Source: CAIOSQ01 sp041178225 (lineage in GTDB: Bacteria; Pseudomonadota; Alphaproteobacteria; CACIAM-22H2). From it: a stretch of 64,000 nucleotides of DNA. A program made the translations under genes and the position numbers. Under the pieces are notes generated by a model that was given only the letters and a program-made list of their open reading frames with translations, searched no databases and had not been told where the DNA came from. Shown here in pieces: positions 9,674-18,260 of the stretch (its first letter is position 1; each line of letters starts with the position of its first letter). The DNA lies in assembly GCA_041178225.1 (NCBI GenBank), contig JBEGVV010000086.1:1-64000 (forward strand). The letters run 5' to 3'.

Positions 9674-10638
9674 GGCGCTCCGTCGTCATCGTCGGCGGCG
9701 GCCCCGCGGGGCTCAGCGCCGCGCGCGTGCTCGCCGCGGCGGGGCTGCGCGACGTGCTCGTGCTCGAGCGCAATCCCGCGGCAGGCGGCGTGCCCCGCTT
9801 CTGCGGCCATCGCGGCTGGGGCATGCTGGATTTCGGTCGTTTCTGGACCGGGCCGGGCTACGCGGCCCGGCTGGTGCAGTCGGCGTCCGGCGCTGAGATC
9901 CGCACCAACGCGAGCGTGCTGGCGCTGCATCCGGGAGGCGAGCTCGATGTCTCGACGCCAGCTGGCATCGAGCGGGTCGCGGCGCGCGTGGTGCTGCTCG
10001 CCACGGGCACGCGCGAGTCGCCGCGCGCGGCCCGCCTGCTGCCCGGCACGAGGCCCTGGGGCGTGCTGAACACCGGCGCCTTCCAGGAGATGGCCCATGC
10101 CGGCGGCATGGTTCCCTTCCGCCGGCCGGCGATCATCGGGGGCGAGCTCGTCGGCTTCTCCGCGCTGCTCACCGCGCGCCATGCCGGGATCCGGCCCGTG
10201 GCCCTGGTCGAGGAGGGCGCGCGGGTCGCCGCGCCCTGGCCTGCCGCCCTCGTCGCGCGCCTCGCCTTCGGCGTGCCGGTGCTCGCCGGCGCGCGCATCC
10301 TGGGCATCGAGGGCGGCGCCCGCGTCGAGGCGCTGCGCGTCGAGCATGGCGGACGCGAGCGGGTGATCACCTGCGACGGCGTCGTCGTCTCCGGGCGCTT
10401 CCTGCCCGACGCCGCCTTCGTGCGCACCAGCCATCTCGGCATGGACGGATCGACCGGCGGCCCAGCGGTCGACGCGGACGGGCGATGCACCGATCCCGCC
10501 TTCTTCGCGGCGGGCAACGTCCTGCGCCCGGCGCGGCATTCCGGGGCCGTGGCGCGCGAGGGCATGGCCGCGGCGCGCGCGATCCTCCGCGCGCTGGATC
10601 GCGATGCCGTCGCATCCGCGCATGGGGCGGCGCGATGA
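9670..10638 (+). CDS. FAD/NAD(P)-dependent oxidoreductase, partner of the GlpA-like protein
   Basis: This 322-residue protein opens with a dinucleotide-binding motif (VIVGGGPAGLSAARVL) and contains a second nucleotide-binding stretch in the middle (RPAIIGGELVGFSALL). It ends with the ATG-type motif of disulphide-reductase-like flavoproteins (FFAAGNVLRPARHSG). Cys44 in RFCGH lies near the FAD. It starts at GTG 9670, overlapping the previous stop as GTGA, and its own stop overlaps the kinase start as ATGA, which implies translational coupling. It plausibly forms the second flavin subunit of a two-flavoprotein dehydrogenase, analogous in position to GlpB, moving electrons from the GlpA-like protein to NAD(P) or the respiratory chain. 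The exact acceptor is unknown. Confidence 0.75.
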   Translation: MRRSVVIVGGGPAGLSAARVLAAAGLRDVLVLERNPAAGGVPRFCGHRGWGMLDFGRFWTGPGYAARLVQSASGAEIRTNASVLALHPGGELDVSTPAGIERVAARVVLLATGTRESPRAARLLPGTRPWGVLNTGAFQEMAHAGGMVPFRRPAIIGGELVGFSALLTARHAGIRPVALVEEGARVAAPWPAALVARLAFGVPVLAGARILGIEGGARVEALRVEHGGRERVITCDGVVVSGRFLPDAAFVRTSHLGMDGSTGGPAVDADGRCTDPAFFAAGNVLRPARHSGAVAREGMAAARAILRALDRDAVASAHGAAR

Positions 10639-12068
10639 GCGGCGCGGGCGCGATCCTCGCCATCGACCAGGGCACGACCGGCACGAAGGCGATCGCGTGG
10701 CGCGATGGCGCGCTGCGCGAGGTCGGGCGGCGCGTCCATCGCCAGATCCGCCCGCGGCAGGGCCATGTCGAGCACGACCCGATGGAGCTGCTCGGCCACC
10801 TGCGCGAGCTCCTCGCGCAGGCAGGGCCGGTCGATCTCGTCGGCATCGCGAACCAGGGCGAGACCGTCGTCGCCTGGGACGAGGCGACCGGAAGGCCGCT
10901 GCACAACGCGCTGGTCTGGCAGGACGAGCGCACCGCCGACGAGGTCGCGCGGCTTCGCGCGGCTGGCGTCGAGGCGCTGGCGCTCGCGCGCGCGGGCCTG
11001 CCGCTCGATCCCTATTTCTCCGCGACCAAGCTGCGCTGGCTGCTCGACAACGCCGAGGGCGCGCGCGAGCTGCTGCGACTGGGGCGGCTGCGCCTCGGCA
11101 CGAGCGACGCCTTCTTCCTGCGCAACCTCGCCGGCGCCGGCGCGACGGATCCCTCGACCGCATCGCGCACCAGCCTGATGGACATCCGCAGCCTGCGCTG
11201 GGACGAGGAGCTCTGCGCGGCCTTCGGCGTGCCGCTCGAGTGCCTGCCGGAGATCAGGCCGACGACCGGTCCCTTCGGCATCGCACCGGGCGGCGCGCGG
11301 ATCGTGGCCAGCGTCGTCGACCAGCAGGCGGCGCTCTTCGGCCATGGCTGCGAGGCGCCGGGCGACATCAAGATCACCTTCGGCACGGGCGCCTTCGCGC
11401 TCGCGCTCTCGCCCGGCGTGCCCGAGGCGGGTGGCGCCGACGGCCTGCTGCCGACCTGCGCGTGGAAGCTCGGCGACGCGCCGCCGCGCCATGCGCTCGA
11501 TGGCGGGATCCTCGCGGCGGGCGCCGCGCTCGAGTGGCTCGGCGAGGTCGGCCTCGTCGCGAGCCACGCGCAGCTCGACGGGTTCGAGGGGCCCTCGTCG
11601 CTGGAGCGCGGCATCGCCTTCGTGCCGGCGCTCGCGGGTCTAGGGTGCCCGCACTGGGACCGCGCGGCGCGCGGTTGCTGGCTCGGCCTCGACCTCGCGA
11701 CCGGCGCCGGCGACCTGCGCCGCGCCGTGCTCGAGGGCATCGCGATGCGCGCGGCCGAGCTCGTCGGCGCGATGCGCGCGCGGCTGGGATCGGTGTCGCG
11801 CGTGGCGGTCGATGGCGGGCTCGTGCGCAGCGCGTTCTTCCGTGTCTTCCTCGCGGATGCGCTGGGCCAGGCCGTCGAGGTCGCCGCGACGCCGGACATG
11901 ACGGCGCTCGGCACGCTGCATCTCTGCCTTGCCGCGGCCGGGCGCGCGGAACGGCCGGGCGCGGGCGAGCGCCTGCGCGTCGAGCCGCGCGCGCCGCTGC
12001 CGCCGGAACTGCATGCGCGCTACGCGCGCGCGGTGGAGCTCAGCCGCGCCTGGGGCCGCGGGGGCTGA
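10635..12068 (+). CDS. FGGY-family carbohydrate kinase, glycerol kinase-like
   Basis: This 477-residue cytoplasmic kinase has the FGGY signatures. The N-terminal ATPase loop is IDQGTTGTKAIAW (10-22), followed by NALVWQDERT, the glycerol kinase-like PYFSATKLRWLLDN and TDPSTASRTSLMD. In the second lobe KITFGTGAFAL, PALAGLGCPHWDR and VDGGLVRS are present. These segments are closer to glycerol kinase than to xylulose or ribulose kinase. The length is slightly below the usual 495-500. The start overlaps the upstream stop as ATGA. With two flavoproteins upstream it completes a phosphorylate-and-oxidise route for glycerol or a related polyol. A third-party polyol such as erythritol cannot be excluded. 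No glycerol facilitator gene is adjacent. Confidence 0.82.
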   Translation: MSGAGAILAIDQGTTGTKAIAWRDGALREVGRRVHRQIRPRQGHVEHDPMELLGHLRELLAQAGPVDLVGIANQGETVVAWDEATGRPLHNALVWQDERTADEVARLRAAGVEALALARAGLPLDPYFSATKLRWLLDNAEGARELLRLGRLRLGTSDAFFLRNLAGAGATDPSTASRTSLMDIRSLRWDEELCAAFGVPLECLPEIRPTTGPFGIAPGGARIVASVVDQQAALFGHGCEAPGDIKITFGTGAFALALSPGVPEAGGADGLLPTCAWKLGDAPPRHALDGGILAAGAALEWLGEVGLVASHAQLDGFEGPSSLERGIAFVPALAGLGCPHWDRAARGCWLGLDLATGAGDLRRAVLEGIAMRAAELVGAMRARLGSVSRVAVDGGLVRSAFFRVFLADALGQAVEVAATPDMTALGTLHLCLAAAGRAERPGAGERLRVEPRAPLPPELHARYARAVELSRAWGRGG

Positions 12069-12087
12069 CCGCCCCGGCGCGCCGCGG

Positions 12088-13386
12088 CTACATCATCTTG
12101 CGCGGCAGCCAGAGCGCGAGGTCCGGCACGAAGTAGAGCAGCGCGACCATCAGGCACATCAGCAGGAAGAACGGGAAGGCCACCCAGCCGATATAGGTGA
12201 TCTGGTGGCCGGTCATGCCCTGCAGCACGAAGAGGTTGAAGCCGACGGGCGGCGTGATCTGCGCCATCTCGACGACGATCACGATGAAGATGCCGAACCA
12301 GACGAGGTCGAAGCCCGCGCGCTCGATCGTCGGCATCACCACCGCCATGGTCAGCACGACCATCGAGATGCCGTCGAGGAAGCAGCCGAGCACGGAGTAG
12401 AACACCGTGAGGATCAGGATCAGCATGCCCGGCCCGAGGTCGAGCGCGTCGATCCATTCCGCGAGCGCGCGCGGCAATCCCGTGAAGCCCATGGCCAGCG
12501 TCAGGAAGGCGGCGCCGGCGAGGATGAAGGCGATCATGCAGGAGAGCCGCGTGGCGCCCATCAGGCTCTCGACGAAGACCTGGCGGTTCATGTCGCCCTG
12601 CAGCGTGGCCACCAGCAAGGCGCCCGCGACGCCGACGGCCGCGGCCTCGGTGGCGGTGGCGAAGCCGGCGTAGATCGAGCCGAGAACCAGCACGATCAGG
12701 CCGACCGAGGGCAGCAGGAAGCGCGCGGCGTGGATCTTCTCGAACAGGCTCGTGCGCATGTCGGCGGCGGGGATGCGGTCGGCGTTCGCGAGCGACCAGC
12801 CGACGACCCAGGCCATGAAGAGCCCGGCCAGCGCGAGGCCGGGCACCACGCCGGCGATGAAGAGCTGCGCGATCGAGGTGTTCGTCTGCACGCCGTACAC
12901 GATCATGATCAGCGACGGCGGGATCAGCAGGCCGAGCGTCCCCGAGCCGGCGAGCGAGCCGACGATCATGCCCTCCGGGTAGCCGCGCCGGCGCAGCTCG
13001 GGGATCGACATCTTCCCGATCGTCGCGCAGGTGGCCGCCGAGGAACCCGAGATCGCGGCGAAGATCGTGCAGCCGATGACGTTGGTGTGCAGCAGGCGGC
13101 CGGGCAGGCGCTGCATCCATGGCGCGAGGCCGCGGAAGAGGTCCTGCGACAGGCGCGTGCGGAACAGGATCTCGCCCATCCAGATGAACATCGGCAGGGC
13201 GGTGAGCGTCCAGGACGAGGAGGCGCCCCAGATCGTCGTCACCATCGCCGGGCCGACCGGGCGGCTGGTGAACAGCTCCATCGCGATCCAGCCGGTGCCC
13301 AGCAGGGCGAGGCCGATCCACACGCCGGACCCGAGGATGGCGAACATCAGCAGGATGAGCAGGCCCGCGATCTCGAGGTTGGCCAT
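12088..13386 (-). CDS. dctM: TRAP transporter large permease subunit
   Basis: This 432-residue polytopic inner-membrane protein has the DctM family features: a hydrophobic N-terminus (MANLEIAGLLILLMF), FIWMGEILFRT, AAISGSSAATCATIGKMSIPEL and the glycine/proline-rich SGTLGLLIPPSLIMIVYG. About a dozen membrane spans are expected and are apparent as hydrophobic blocks. It uses the sodium gradient to import a solute delivered by the DctP-type protein encoded upstream. It is the last gene of a leftward dctP-dctQ-dctM order, 13 bases after dctQ. The substrate class (C4-dicarboxylates, keto acids, mannitol, lactate and others) cannot be read from this subunit. Confidence 0.95.
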   Translation of the reverse strand: MANLEIAGLLILLMFAILGSGVWIGLALLGTGWIAMELFTSRPVGPAMVTTIWGASSSWTLTALPMFIWMGEILFRTRLSQDLFRGLAPWMQRLPGRLLHTNVIGCTIFAAISGSSAATCATIGKMSIPELRRRGYPEGMIVGSLAGSGTLGLLIPPSLIMIVYGVQTNTSIAQLFIAGVVPGLALAGLFMAWVVGWSLANADRIPAADMRTSLFEKIHAARFLLPSVGLIVLVLGSIYAGFATATEAAAVGVAGALLVATLQGDMNRQVFVESLMGATRLSCMIAFILAGAAFLTLAMGFTGLPRALAEWIDALDLGPGMLILILTVFYSVLGCFLDGISMVVLTMAVVMPTIERAGFDLVWFGIFIVIVVEMAQITPPVGFNLFVLQGMTGHQITYIGWVAFPFFLLMCLMVALLYFVPDLALWLPRKMM

Positions 13387-13399
13387 GGCGCGGCGCGTC

Positions 13400-13915
13400 C
13401 TACTCGGTGTGCTGCAGTTCGGCGGTGAGGTCGCTCGCGGCCGGGTCGCGGCCGCGCAGCACCTCGACGAACTCGTCGACGAAGGCGATGGCGAGCACCG
13501 TCACGCCCAGCGCCATCGCGCTCTGCGGGATCCAGAGCGGCGAGGCGTCCATCGCGTCGGAGCGCGAGTCGAACTCCCAGGACCAGTAGACCATGTCCCA
13601 CGCGTACCAGGCGAAGAAGCCCGAGAGCAGGATGGCGACGGCGAGGCACCAGTACTCGATCCAGCGGCGCGCACGACCGCCGAAGCGCTGGATGACGAGG
13701 GTCACGCGGATATGCTCGCCGCGCCTGAGCGTGCTCGCGAGCGCGAAGAAGGAGGACGCCGCCATCGCGTAGCCGGCATAGGCGTCCGTCCCGCGCACGT
13801 AGAGGTCCGTGAAGCCGCCGACCACCTGCAGCAGCGTGACGACGAGGATCGCCACCATGCCGAGGCCCGCGGCCCAGGCGCTGGCGGCGTAGAGGCCGTC
13901 GAGGAACCTGCGCAT
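13400..13915 (-). CDS. dctQ: TRAP transporter small permease subunit
   Basis: This 171-residue membrane protein has four hydrophobic segments (about 10-30, 45-65, 86-108, 130-152), as in the DctQ family that scaffolds the large permease. The motif EYWCLAVAILLSGFFAWYAW in the third span region is typical in character. It lies between dctP and dctM in the same direction. A strong hairpin separates it from dctP, so it may be translated from a less abundant mRNA than the binding protein. Confidence 0.9.
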   Translation of the reverse strand: MRRFLDGLYAASAWAAGLGMVAILVVTLLQVVGGFTDLYVRGTDAYAGYAMAASSFFALASTLRRGEHIRVTLVIQRFGGRARRWIEYWCLAVAILLSGFFAWYAWDMVYWSWEFDSRSDAMDASPLWIPQSAMALGVTVLAIAFVDEFVEVLRGRDPAASDLTAELQHTE

Positions 13916-13934
13916 GCCCTGTGCTCCGGGGCCA

Positions 13935-13969
13935 GGGGCCGGCGCCCGCCCTGCGGCGGGGCCGGCCCC
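13935..13969 (-). terminator. Intercistronic hairpin between dctP and dctQ
   Basis: A long GC-rich inverted repeat (left arm 13935-13950, right arm 13955-13969, one bulged base at 13944, loop CTGC) lies between the stop of dctP and the start of dctQ. No T-run follows in the direction of transcription. It is best read as a partial terminator or an mRNA-stabilising stem that lets the binding protein be made in excess over the permease. Confidence 0.6.
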
Positions 13970-13975
13970 GGCCGT

Positions 13976-14977
13976 TCAGGCGCCTGCCTTGTATGCCGCG
14001 ACGAGGGCCTGGCCGTCGGCGCCGGCGCGGCCGAGCCAGTCCTTGGCCAGTTCCTCGCCCCAGCGCTGGAAGCCGGCCTTGAGCGCGGCCGAGGGCGCCT
14101 CGACGGTCATGCCGTTCTTGCGGAACTCGTCGAGGTAGAAGTTGGCGAGCCGCTCGGACTCCGCCCAGCCGCGCGCCTCGGCGACCTCCGCCGCCTTGGC
14201 GACGGCGGCGCGCGTCGCGTCGTCGAGCGAGGCCCAGGCGCGCTGGTTCACCATGACCATGTTCTTCGGCAGCCAGGCCTGCACGTCGTAGAAGAACTTC
14301 ACGTGCTCCCAGATCTTGGCGTCGTAGCCGGTCGAGCCGGAGGAGATCATCGAGTTGACGCGGCCCGAGGCGAGCGCCTGCACGAGCTCGGCCGCCTGGA
14401 TGGTCGTGACGCGCATGCCGGCGAGCTCGGCGAAGCGCCCCGCCGAGGCGCCGTAGGAGCGGAAGGACAGGCCGCGCAGGTCCTCGGGCGCGTTGAGCGC
14501 CTTCGGGCTGTAGAAGCCCTGCGCGGGCCAGGGCACGGCGAAGAGCATGCGCACGCCGCGCGACTGCAGGCGCTTCTCGACCAGCGGCTTCTGCACGCCG
14601 GCGAGGCGCCGGGCCTGCGGGAAGGACGTGGCGAGGAAGGGGACGTTGTCGGCCCCGAAGAGCGCGTCCTCGTTCTCGAGCACGACCATGAGCAGCTCGC
14701 CCATCTGCGCCTGGTTCGTCTGCACCGCGCGCATGATCTCCGGCACCTTGAACAGCGAGGCGCCGGCATGGACCGTGATCTCGAGCTTGCCGGCCGTCGC
14801 GTCCTTCACGTCCTTGGCGAACTGGATGAGGTTCACGGAGTGGAAGTTGGTCGCCGGGTAGCCGGCCGGCAGGTCCCATTTCCACTTCGCCTGGGACGCG
14901 GCGGGACGGGCGATGGCGGCCGCGGCGAGGCCGGCGGCGGCGCCGCGCGCGAGGCGGCGGCGGGAGATGGTCTGCAT
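13976..14977 (-). CDS. dctP: TRAP transporter solute-binding protein
   Basis: This 333-residue periplasmic protein starts with a Tat-like signal (ISRRRLARGAAAG, then an alanine-rich core and ASQA). The mature part has DctP features: YPATNFHSVNLIQFAKDVK, AGKLEITVHAGASLFKVPEIMRA (its FKxPE segment) and LSFRSYGASAGRF, where the arginine that contacts a substrate carboxylate is expected. It captures the solute and docks with DctQM encoded downstream. The start has a modest purine tract (GGAGCCCCCC). The unit is divergent from an ABC-type binding protein gene. The TRAP ligand is probably a carboxylate, by family knowledge, but is not identified. Confidence 0.93.
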   Translation of the reverse strand: MQTISRRRLARGAAAGLAAAAIARPAASQAKWKWDLPAGYPATNFHSVNLIQFAKDVKDATAGKLEITVHAGASLFKVPEIMRAVQTNQAQMGELLMVVLENEDALFGADNVPFLATSFPQARRLAGVQKPLVEKRLQSRGVRMLFAVPWPAQGFYSPKALNAPEDLRGLSFRSYGASAGRFAELAGMRVTTIQAAELVQALASGRVNSMISSGSTGYDAKIWEHVKFFYDVQAWLPKNMVMVNQRAWASLDDATRAAVAKAAEVAEARGWAESERLANFYLDEFRKNGMTVEAPSAALKAGFQRWGEELAKDWLGRAGADGQALVAAYKAGA

Positions 14978-15202
14978 GGGGGGCTCCCTGTGTCTGCTTG
15001 CCTGGAGGGGGGCCCGGCGCTCGGCCGGGCGGGGTGGCCGGAGGCTAGGCCGCGGCGCGGAACCCGGTCAAGAAAGCCCCCCGGTAGGCGATGGCGCCGC
15101 GCCGGATGCCGGATTAACCTTGCGGCGACGACGGGTGTCGCGGGGTGGCGACGCCCGCGGGGACCGGGCCGCGCGGCGGCCCGCAACAGGGGAGACGCAG
15201 GA
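14978..15202. promoter_or_regulatory. Divergent control region between dctP and the orphan binding protein gene
   Basis: These 225 bases contain no gene. They include a 7-bp perfect stem with a 5-base loop at 15012-15030 and a short AT-rich stretch (GGATTAACC, near 15111). The promoters of both the TRAP unit and the rightward binding-protein gene must lie here. No known operator was recognised. Confidence 0.4.
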
Positions 15203-16492
15203 ATGTCACGGATTGGACGCAGGACCGCGATCGGCGCAGCGCTGGGCGTCGCGATGGCGGCGGGCGCTGCCTCGGCGCAGGACGTCGAGGTGAGGATGTA
15301 CTTCCCGGTCGCCGTCGGCGGCCCGGTGACGAAGATCATCGACGAGTACGCCGCGGGCTTCGAGAAGGAGAACCCGGGGATCAAGGTCAAGCCGATCTAT
15401 GCCGGCGACTACCAGCAGACCGTCGCCAAGGTGCTGACCGCCATCAAGGGCGGCGACGTGCCCGAGACCGCGATCCTGCTCGCCGCCGACCTCTTCCTGC
15501 TCGAGGACGAGGGCGTGATCGTGCCGATCGAGGACTTCGCGAGGACCGCCGAGGACAAGGCCTGGCTCGCGACCTTCTACCCGGCGTTCATGGAGAACGC
15601 GAAGCTCAAGGGCAAGGCCTACGCGATCCCGTTCCAGCGCTCGACGCCGGTGCTCTACTGGAACAAGGAGCACTTCAAGGCCGCCGGCCTCGACCCCGAC
15701 AAGGGGCCGCGCAACTGGGCCGAGATGCGCGAGATGGCGAAGAAGCTGACGAAGAAGGATGCCTCGGGCGCCGTCACGCAATGGGGCATCCAGATCCCGT
15801 CCGACGGCAACACCGCCTGGCTGTTCACCGGCATGACGACCGGCAACGGCGCGCGGCTCACCAACGCCGACGGCAACAAGGTCTCCTTCGACGACCCGAA
15901 GGTCGTGGAGGCCGTGCAGGCCTGGCACGACCTCTCGCGCGTCGACGGCACGCAGCCGCGCGGCCTGATCTCCTGGGGCGCCACGCCGCGCGACTTCATC
16001 GACGGCAAGGCCTCGATGATCTGGCACACCACCGGCAACCTCACCAACGTCCGCACGAACGCGAAGTTCGACTTCGGCGTCGCCTTCCTGCCCGGCCTCC
16101 GGCAGAACGGCGCCCCGACGGGCGGCGGCAACTTCTACATCTTCAAGGGCGCGCCGCGCGCCAAGCAGGAAGCGGCGTTCAAGTTCGTGAAGTGGATGAC
16201 CACGCCGGAGCGCGCCGCCGACTGGTCGGTGAAGACCGGCTACGTCGCCACCTCGGCGGCCGCCTACGACACGCCGACGCTCAAGGCCTACACCGCGGGC
16301 TTCCCGCAGGCGATCGTGGCGCGCGACCAGCTCAAGGAGGCCGTGCCCGAGCTCACGACCCACGAGAACCAGCGCGTGACCAAGGTCTTCAACGACGCGC
16401 TGCAGGCGGCGATGACGGGCTCCCGCCCGGCCGAGGCGGCGCTCAAGGACGCGCAGCGCGAGGCCGAGCGCATCCTCAAGGACTTCAAGTGA
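15203..16492 (+). CDS. ABC transporter extracellular solute-binding protein, family 1 (UgpB-like), without permease genes
   Basis: This 429-residue periplasmic protein has a signal peptide (arginine pair at 6-7, core GAALGVAMAAGAASA, cleavage near AQD). The mature sequence shows family 1 features: KIIDEYAAGFEKENPGIKV, LYWNKEHFKAAGLDP, NWAEMREMAKKLTKKD and KFVKWMTTPE. This resembles UgpB and sugar-binding proteins. The ATG at 15203 is preceded by GGGGAGACGCAGGA. It would deliver sn-glycerol 3-phosphate, a glycerophosphodiester or a sugar to an MalFGK-type permease, but no such permease is in the window. Two perfect hairpins follow at once and the next gene belongs to a different ABC class. It may serve permeases encoded elsewhere, or be a surviving part of a rearranged operon. 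Confidence 0.88.
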   Translation: MSRIGRRTAIGAALGVAMAAGAASAQDVEVRMYFPVAVGGPVTKIIDEYAAGFEKENPGIKVKPIYAGDYQQTVAKVLTAIKGGDVPETAILLAADLFLLEDEGVIVPIEDFARTAEDKAWLATFYPAFMENAKLKGKAYAIPFQRSTPVLYWNKEHFKAAGLDPDKGPRNWAEMREMAKKLTKKDASGAVTQWGIQIPSDGNTAWLFTGMTTGNGARLTNADGNKVSFDDPKVVEAVQAWHDLSRVDGTQPRGLISWGATPRDFIDGKASMIWHTTGNLTNVRTNAKFDFGVAFLPGLRQNGAPTGGGNFYIFKGAPRAKQEAAFKFVKWMTTPERAADWSVKTGYVATSAAAYDTPTLKAYTAGFPQAIVARDQLKEAVPELTTHENQRVTKVFNDALQAAMTGSRPAEAALKDAQREAERILKDFK

Positions 16493-16498
16493 GGCCCT

Positions 16499-16530
16499 GC
16501 CCCTTCCCGCGCCCCGGCGCGGGAAGGGGC
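16499..16530 (+). terminator. Perfect 15-bp hairpin after the UgpB-like gene
   Basis: Arms 16499-16513 and 16516-16530 are exact reverse complements, separated by only two bases, so the real loop will open a pair or two. It starts seven bases after the stop codon. There is no T-tract, as is common in very GC-rich genomes. It should block read-through into the following ABC operon or protect the mRNA 3' end. Confidence 0.7.
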
Positions 16531-16537
16531 GGACGGC

Positions 16538-16563
16538 CCGCGCGGGGCCCCGGCCCCGCGCGG
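16538..16563 (+). terminator. Second perfect 12-bp hairpin
   Basis: Arms 16538-16549 and 16552-16563 are exact reverse complements with a two-base centre. It follows the first hairpin after seven bases. The tandem arrangement strengthens the case for a transcription boundary between the UgpB-like gene and the NitT/TauT-type operon. Confidence 0.65.
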
Positions 16564-16622
16564 CGCCCTCCTTCCCGCCTGCCCCTCCACAGCCGCCGCG
16601 CGCCGGTGCTATGGATCGGGGC

Positions 16623-17447
16623 ATGAGCCTTCCCCCCGGGGACGCGCCGGCGGTCGCGCTGCGCGGCGTCTCCATCTCCTTCGCCGTCGATGGCGGTGGC
16701 GCCTACGACGCCGTCGCACGGACCGACCTCTCGGTCGCGCCGGGCGAGTTCGTGGCCATCGTCGGGCCGACGGGCTGCGGCAAGTCGACCCTGCTCAACG
16801 TCGCGGCCGGGCTGCTGCGCCCCTCGACCGGTGGCACGGAGATCCTCGGCGCGCGGCTCGAGGGCCTGAACGCGCGCGCCGGCTACCTGTTCCAGCAGGA
16901 CGCGCTGATGCCCTGGAAGACCGCGCTCGACAACGTCGCGGTCGCGCTCGAGCCGCAGGGCGTCGCGCGCGCCGAGGCGCTCGACCGCGCGCGGGCCTGG
17001 CTGGCGCGGGTGGGGCTCGAGGCCTTCGCCGCGCGCTACCCGCACATGCTCTCCGGCGGCCAGCGCAAGCGCGTGGCGCTCGCGCAGGTGCTGATCCGCG
17101 ACCCCGCCATCCTGCTGATGGACGAGCCCTTCGGGCCGCTCGACGCGCAGACGCGGCAGATCATGGGCAACCTGCTGCTCGACCTCTGGGCGCGCGACCG
17201 CAAGGCGGTGATGTTCGTCACCCACGACCTCGAGGAGGCGATCGCGCTCTCCGACCGAGTCGTCGTGATGTCGGCGGGGCCGGCGGCCTCGATCGTCGAC
17301 GACTTCCGCGTGGACCTCGCGCGCCCGCGCGACATCGCGGAGATCCGCACCGAGCCGGCCTTCCACGAGATACACCGGGCGATCTGGGCCAAGCTGCGCG
17401 GCGAGGTGCGCAAGGCCTACGCGCTCGGGGAGGGAAGGGCGTCGTGA
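16623..17447 (+). CDS. ABC transporter ATP-binding protein, NitT/TauT (SsuB) type
   Basis: This 274-residue cytoplasmic ATPase has Walker A GPTGCGKST (48-56), a Q-loop (FQQDALMPWKT), the signature LSGGQ at 143-147, Walker B ILLMDEPFG and the switch histidine in VTHDLEEAI. The QDALMPW and FGPLDAQTR wording is typical of the nitrate/sulfonate/taurine group. An in-frame ATG at 16611 would add four residues; the ATG at 16623 is preferred because CGGGG sits at a suitable distance. Its stop overlaps the permease start as GTGA. It powers uptake through the adjacent permease and binding protein. Confidence 0.93.
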   Translation: MSLPPGDAPAVALRGVSISFAVDGGGAYDAVARTDLSVAPGEFVAIVGPTGCGKSTLLNVAAGLLRPSTGGTEILGARLEGLNARAGYLFQQDALMPWKTALDNVAVALEPQGVARAEALDRARAWLARVGLEAFAARYPHMLSGGQRKRVALAQVLIRDPAILLMDEPFGPLDAQTRQIMGNLLLDLWARDRKAVMFVTHDLEEAIALSDRVVVMSAGPAASIVDDFRVDLARPRDIAEIRTEPAFHEIHRAIWAKLRGEVRKAYALGEGRAS

Positions 17448-18238
17448 ACCGGCTCGTCCTGCTCGCGCTGCGCATCGCCGTCGCGCTGATCCTGCTCGCG
17501 GCCTGGCACGTGCTGACGACGGTGCCGATCGGCGGCAGGAAGCTGCTCGACCCCTTCTTCTTCTCGACGCCGCTCGACGTGCTCGCGCGCGTCTGGAAGG
17601 ACTTCGCGGGCGGCGGCATCTGGCGCCACCTCGGGATCACGCTGCTGGAGACGGTGCTGGCCTTCACCATCGGCTCGGTCGGCGGGATCGTCTTCGGCTT
17701 CGTCTTCGCGCGCGGCGAGCTCGTCGCCGCCGTGTTCGACCCGTACATCAAGGCCGCGAACGCGCTGCCGCGCGTGGTGCTGGCGCCGATCTTCGCGCTC
17801 TGGTTCGGCCTCGGCATCTGGTCGAAGGTCGCGCTCGGCTTCACGCTCGTGTTCTTCATCGTGTTCTTCAACGTCTACCAGGGCGTGCGCGAGGTCAGCC
17901 CGACGATCCTCGCCAACGCCCGGATGCTCGGCATGAACGAGCGCCAGCTCCTGCGCCATGTCTACTGGCCGGCGGCGCTGACCTGGATGTTCTCCTCGCT
18001 GCATACCGCCGTGGGCTTCGCGCTGGTCGGCGCCGTCGTGGGCGAGTATCTCGGCTCGGCCGCGGGGCTTGGCTACAAGATCCACGAGGCGGAGAGCGTC
18101 TTCGACGTCACCGGCGTCTTCGCCGGGATGCTGATCCTCGCGGTCTTCGTGATCGTCATCGATTCCGTCGTCACCGCGATCGAGAAGCGCCTGCTCGTCT
18201 GGCGCCCCGGGCAGGCCTCGACGACGGCGCAGGGCTGA
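17444..18238 (+). CDS. ABC transporter permease, NitT/TauT type
   Basis: This 264-residue inner-membrane protein has about six spans and the cytoplasmic EAA loop (SPTILANARMLGMNERQLL), which docks to the ATPase. The segment ALPRVVLAPIFALWFGLG is characteristic of SsuC/TauC/NrtB-type permeases. It starts at GTG 17444, overlapping the ATPase stop, and is followed after 22 bases by the binding protein gene. It forms a homodimeric channel for a small anion or aromatic precursor. Confidence 0.93.
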   Translation: MNRLVLLALRIAVALILLAAWHVLTTVPIGGRKLLDPFFFSTPLDVLARVWKDFAGGGIWRHLGITLLETVLAFTIGSVGGIVFGFVFARGELVAAVFDPYIKAANALPRVVLAPIFALWFGLGIWSKVALGFTLVFFIVFFNVYQGVREVSPTILANARMLGMNERQLLRHVYWPAALTWMFSSLHTAVGFALVGAVVGEYLGSAAGLGYKIHEAESVFDVTGVFAGMLILAVFVIVIDSVVTAIEKRLLVWRPGQASTTAQG

Positions 18239-18260
18239 GGCAGCGACACAGGAGGAAACC

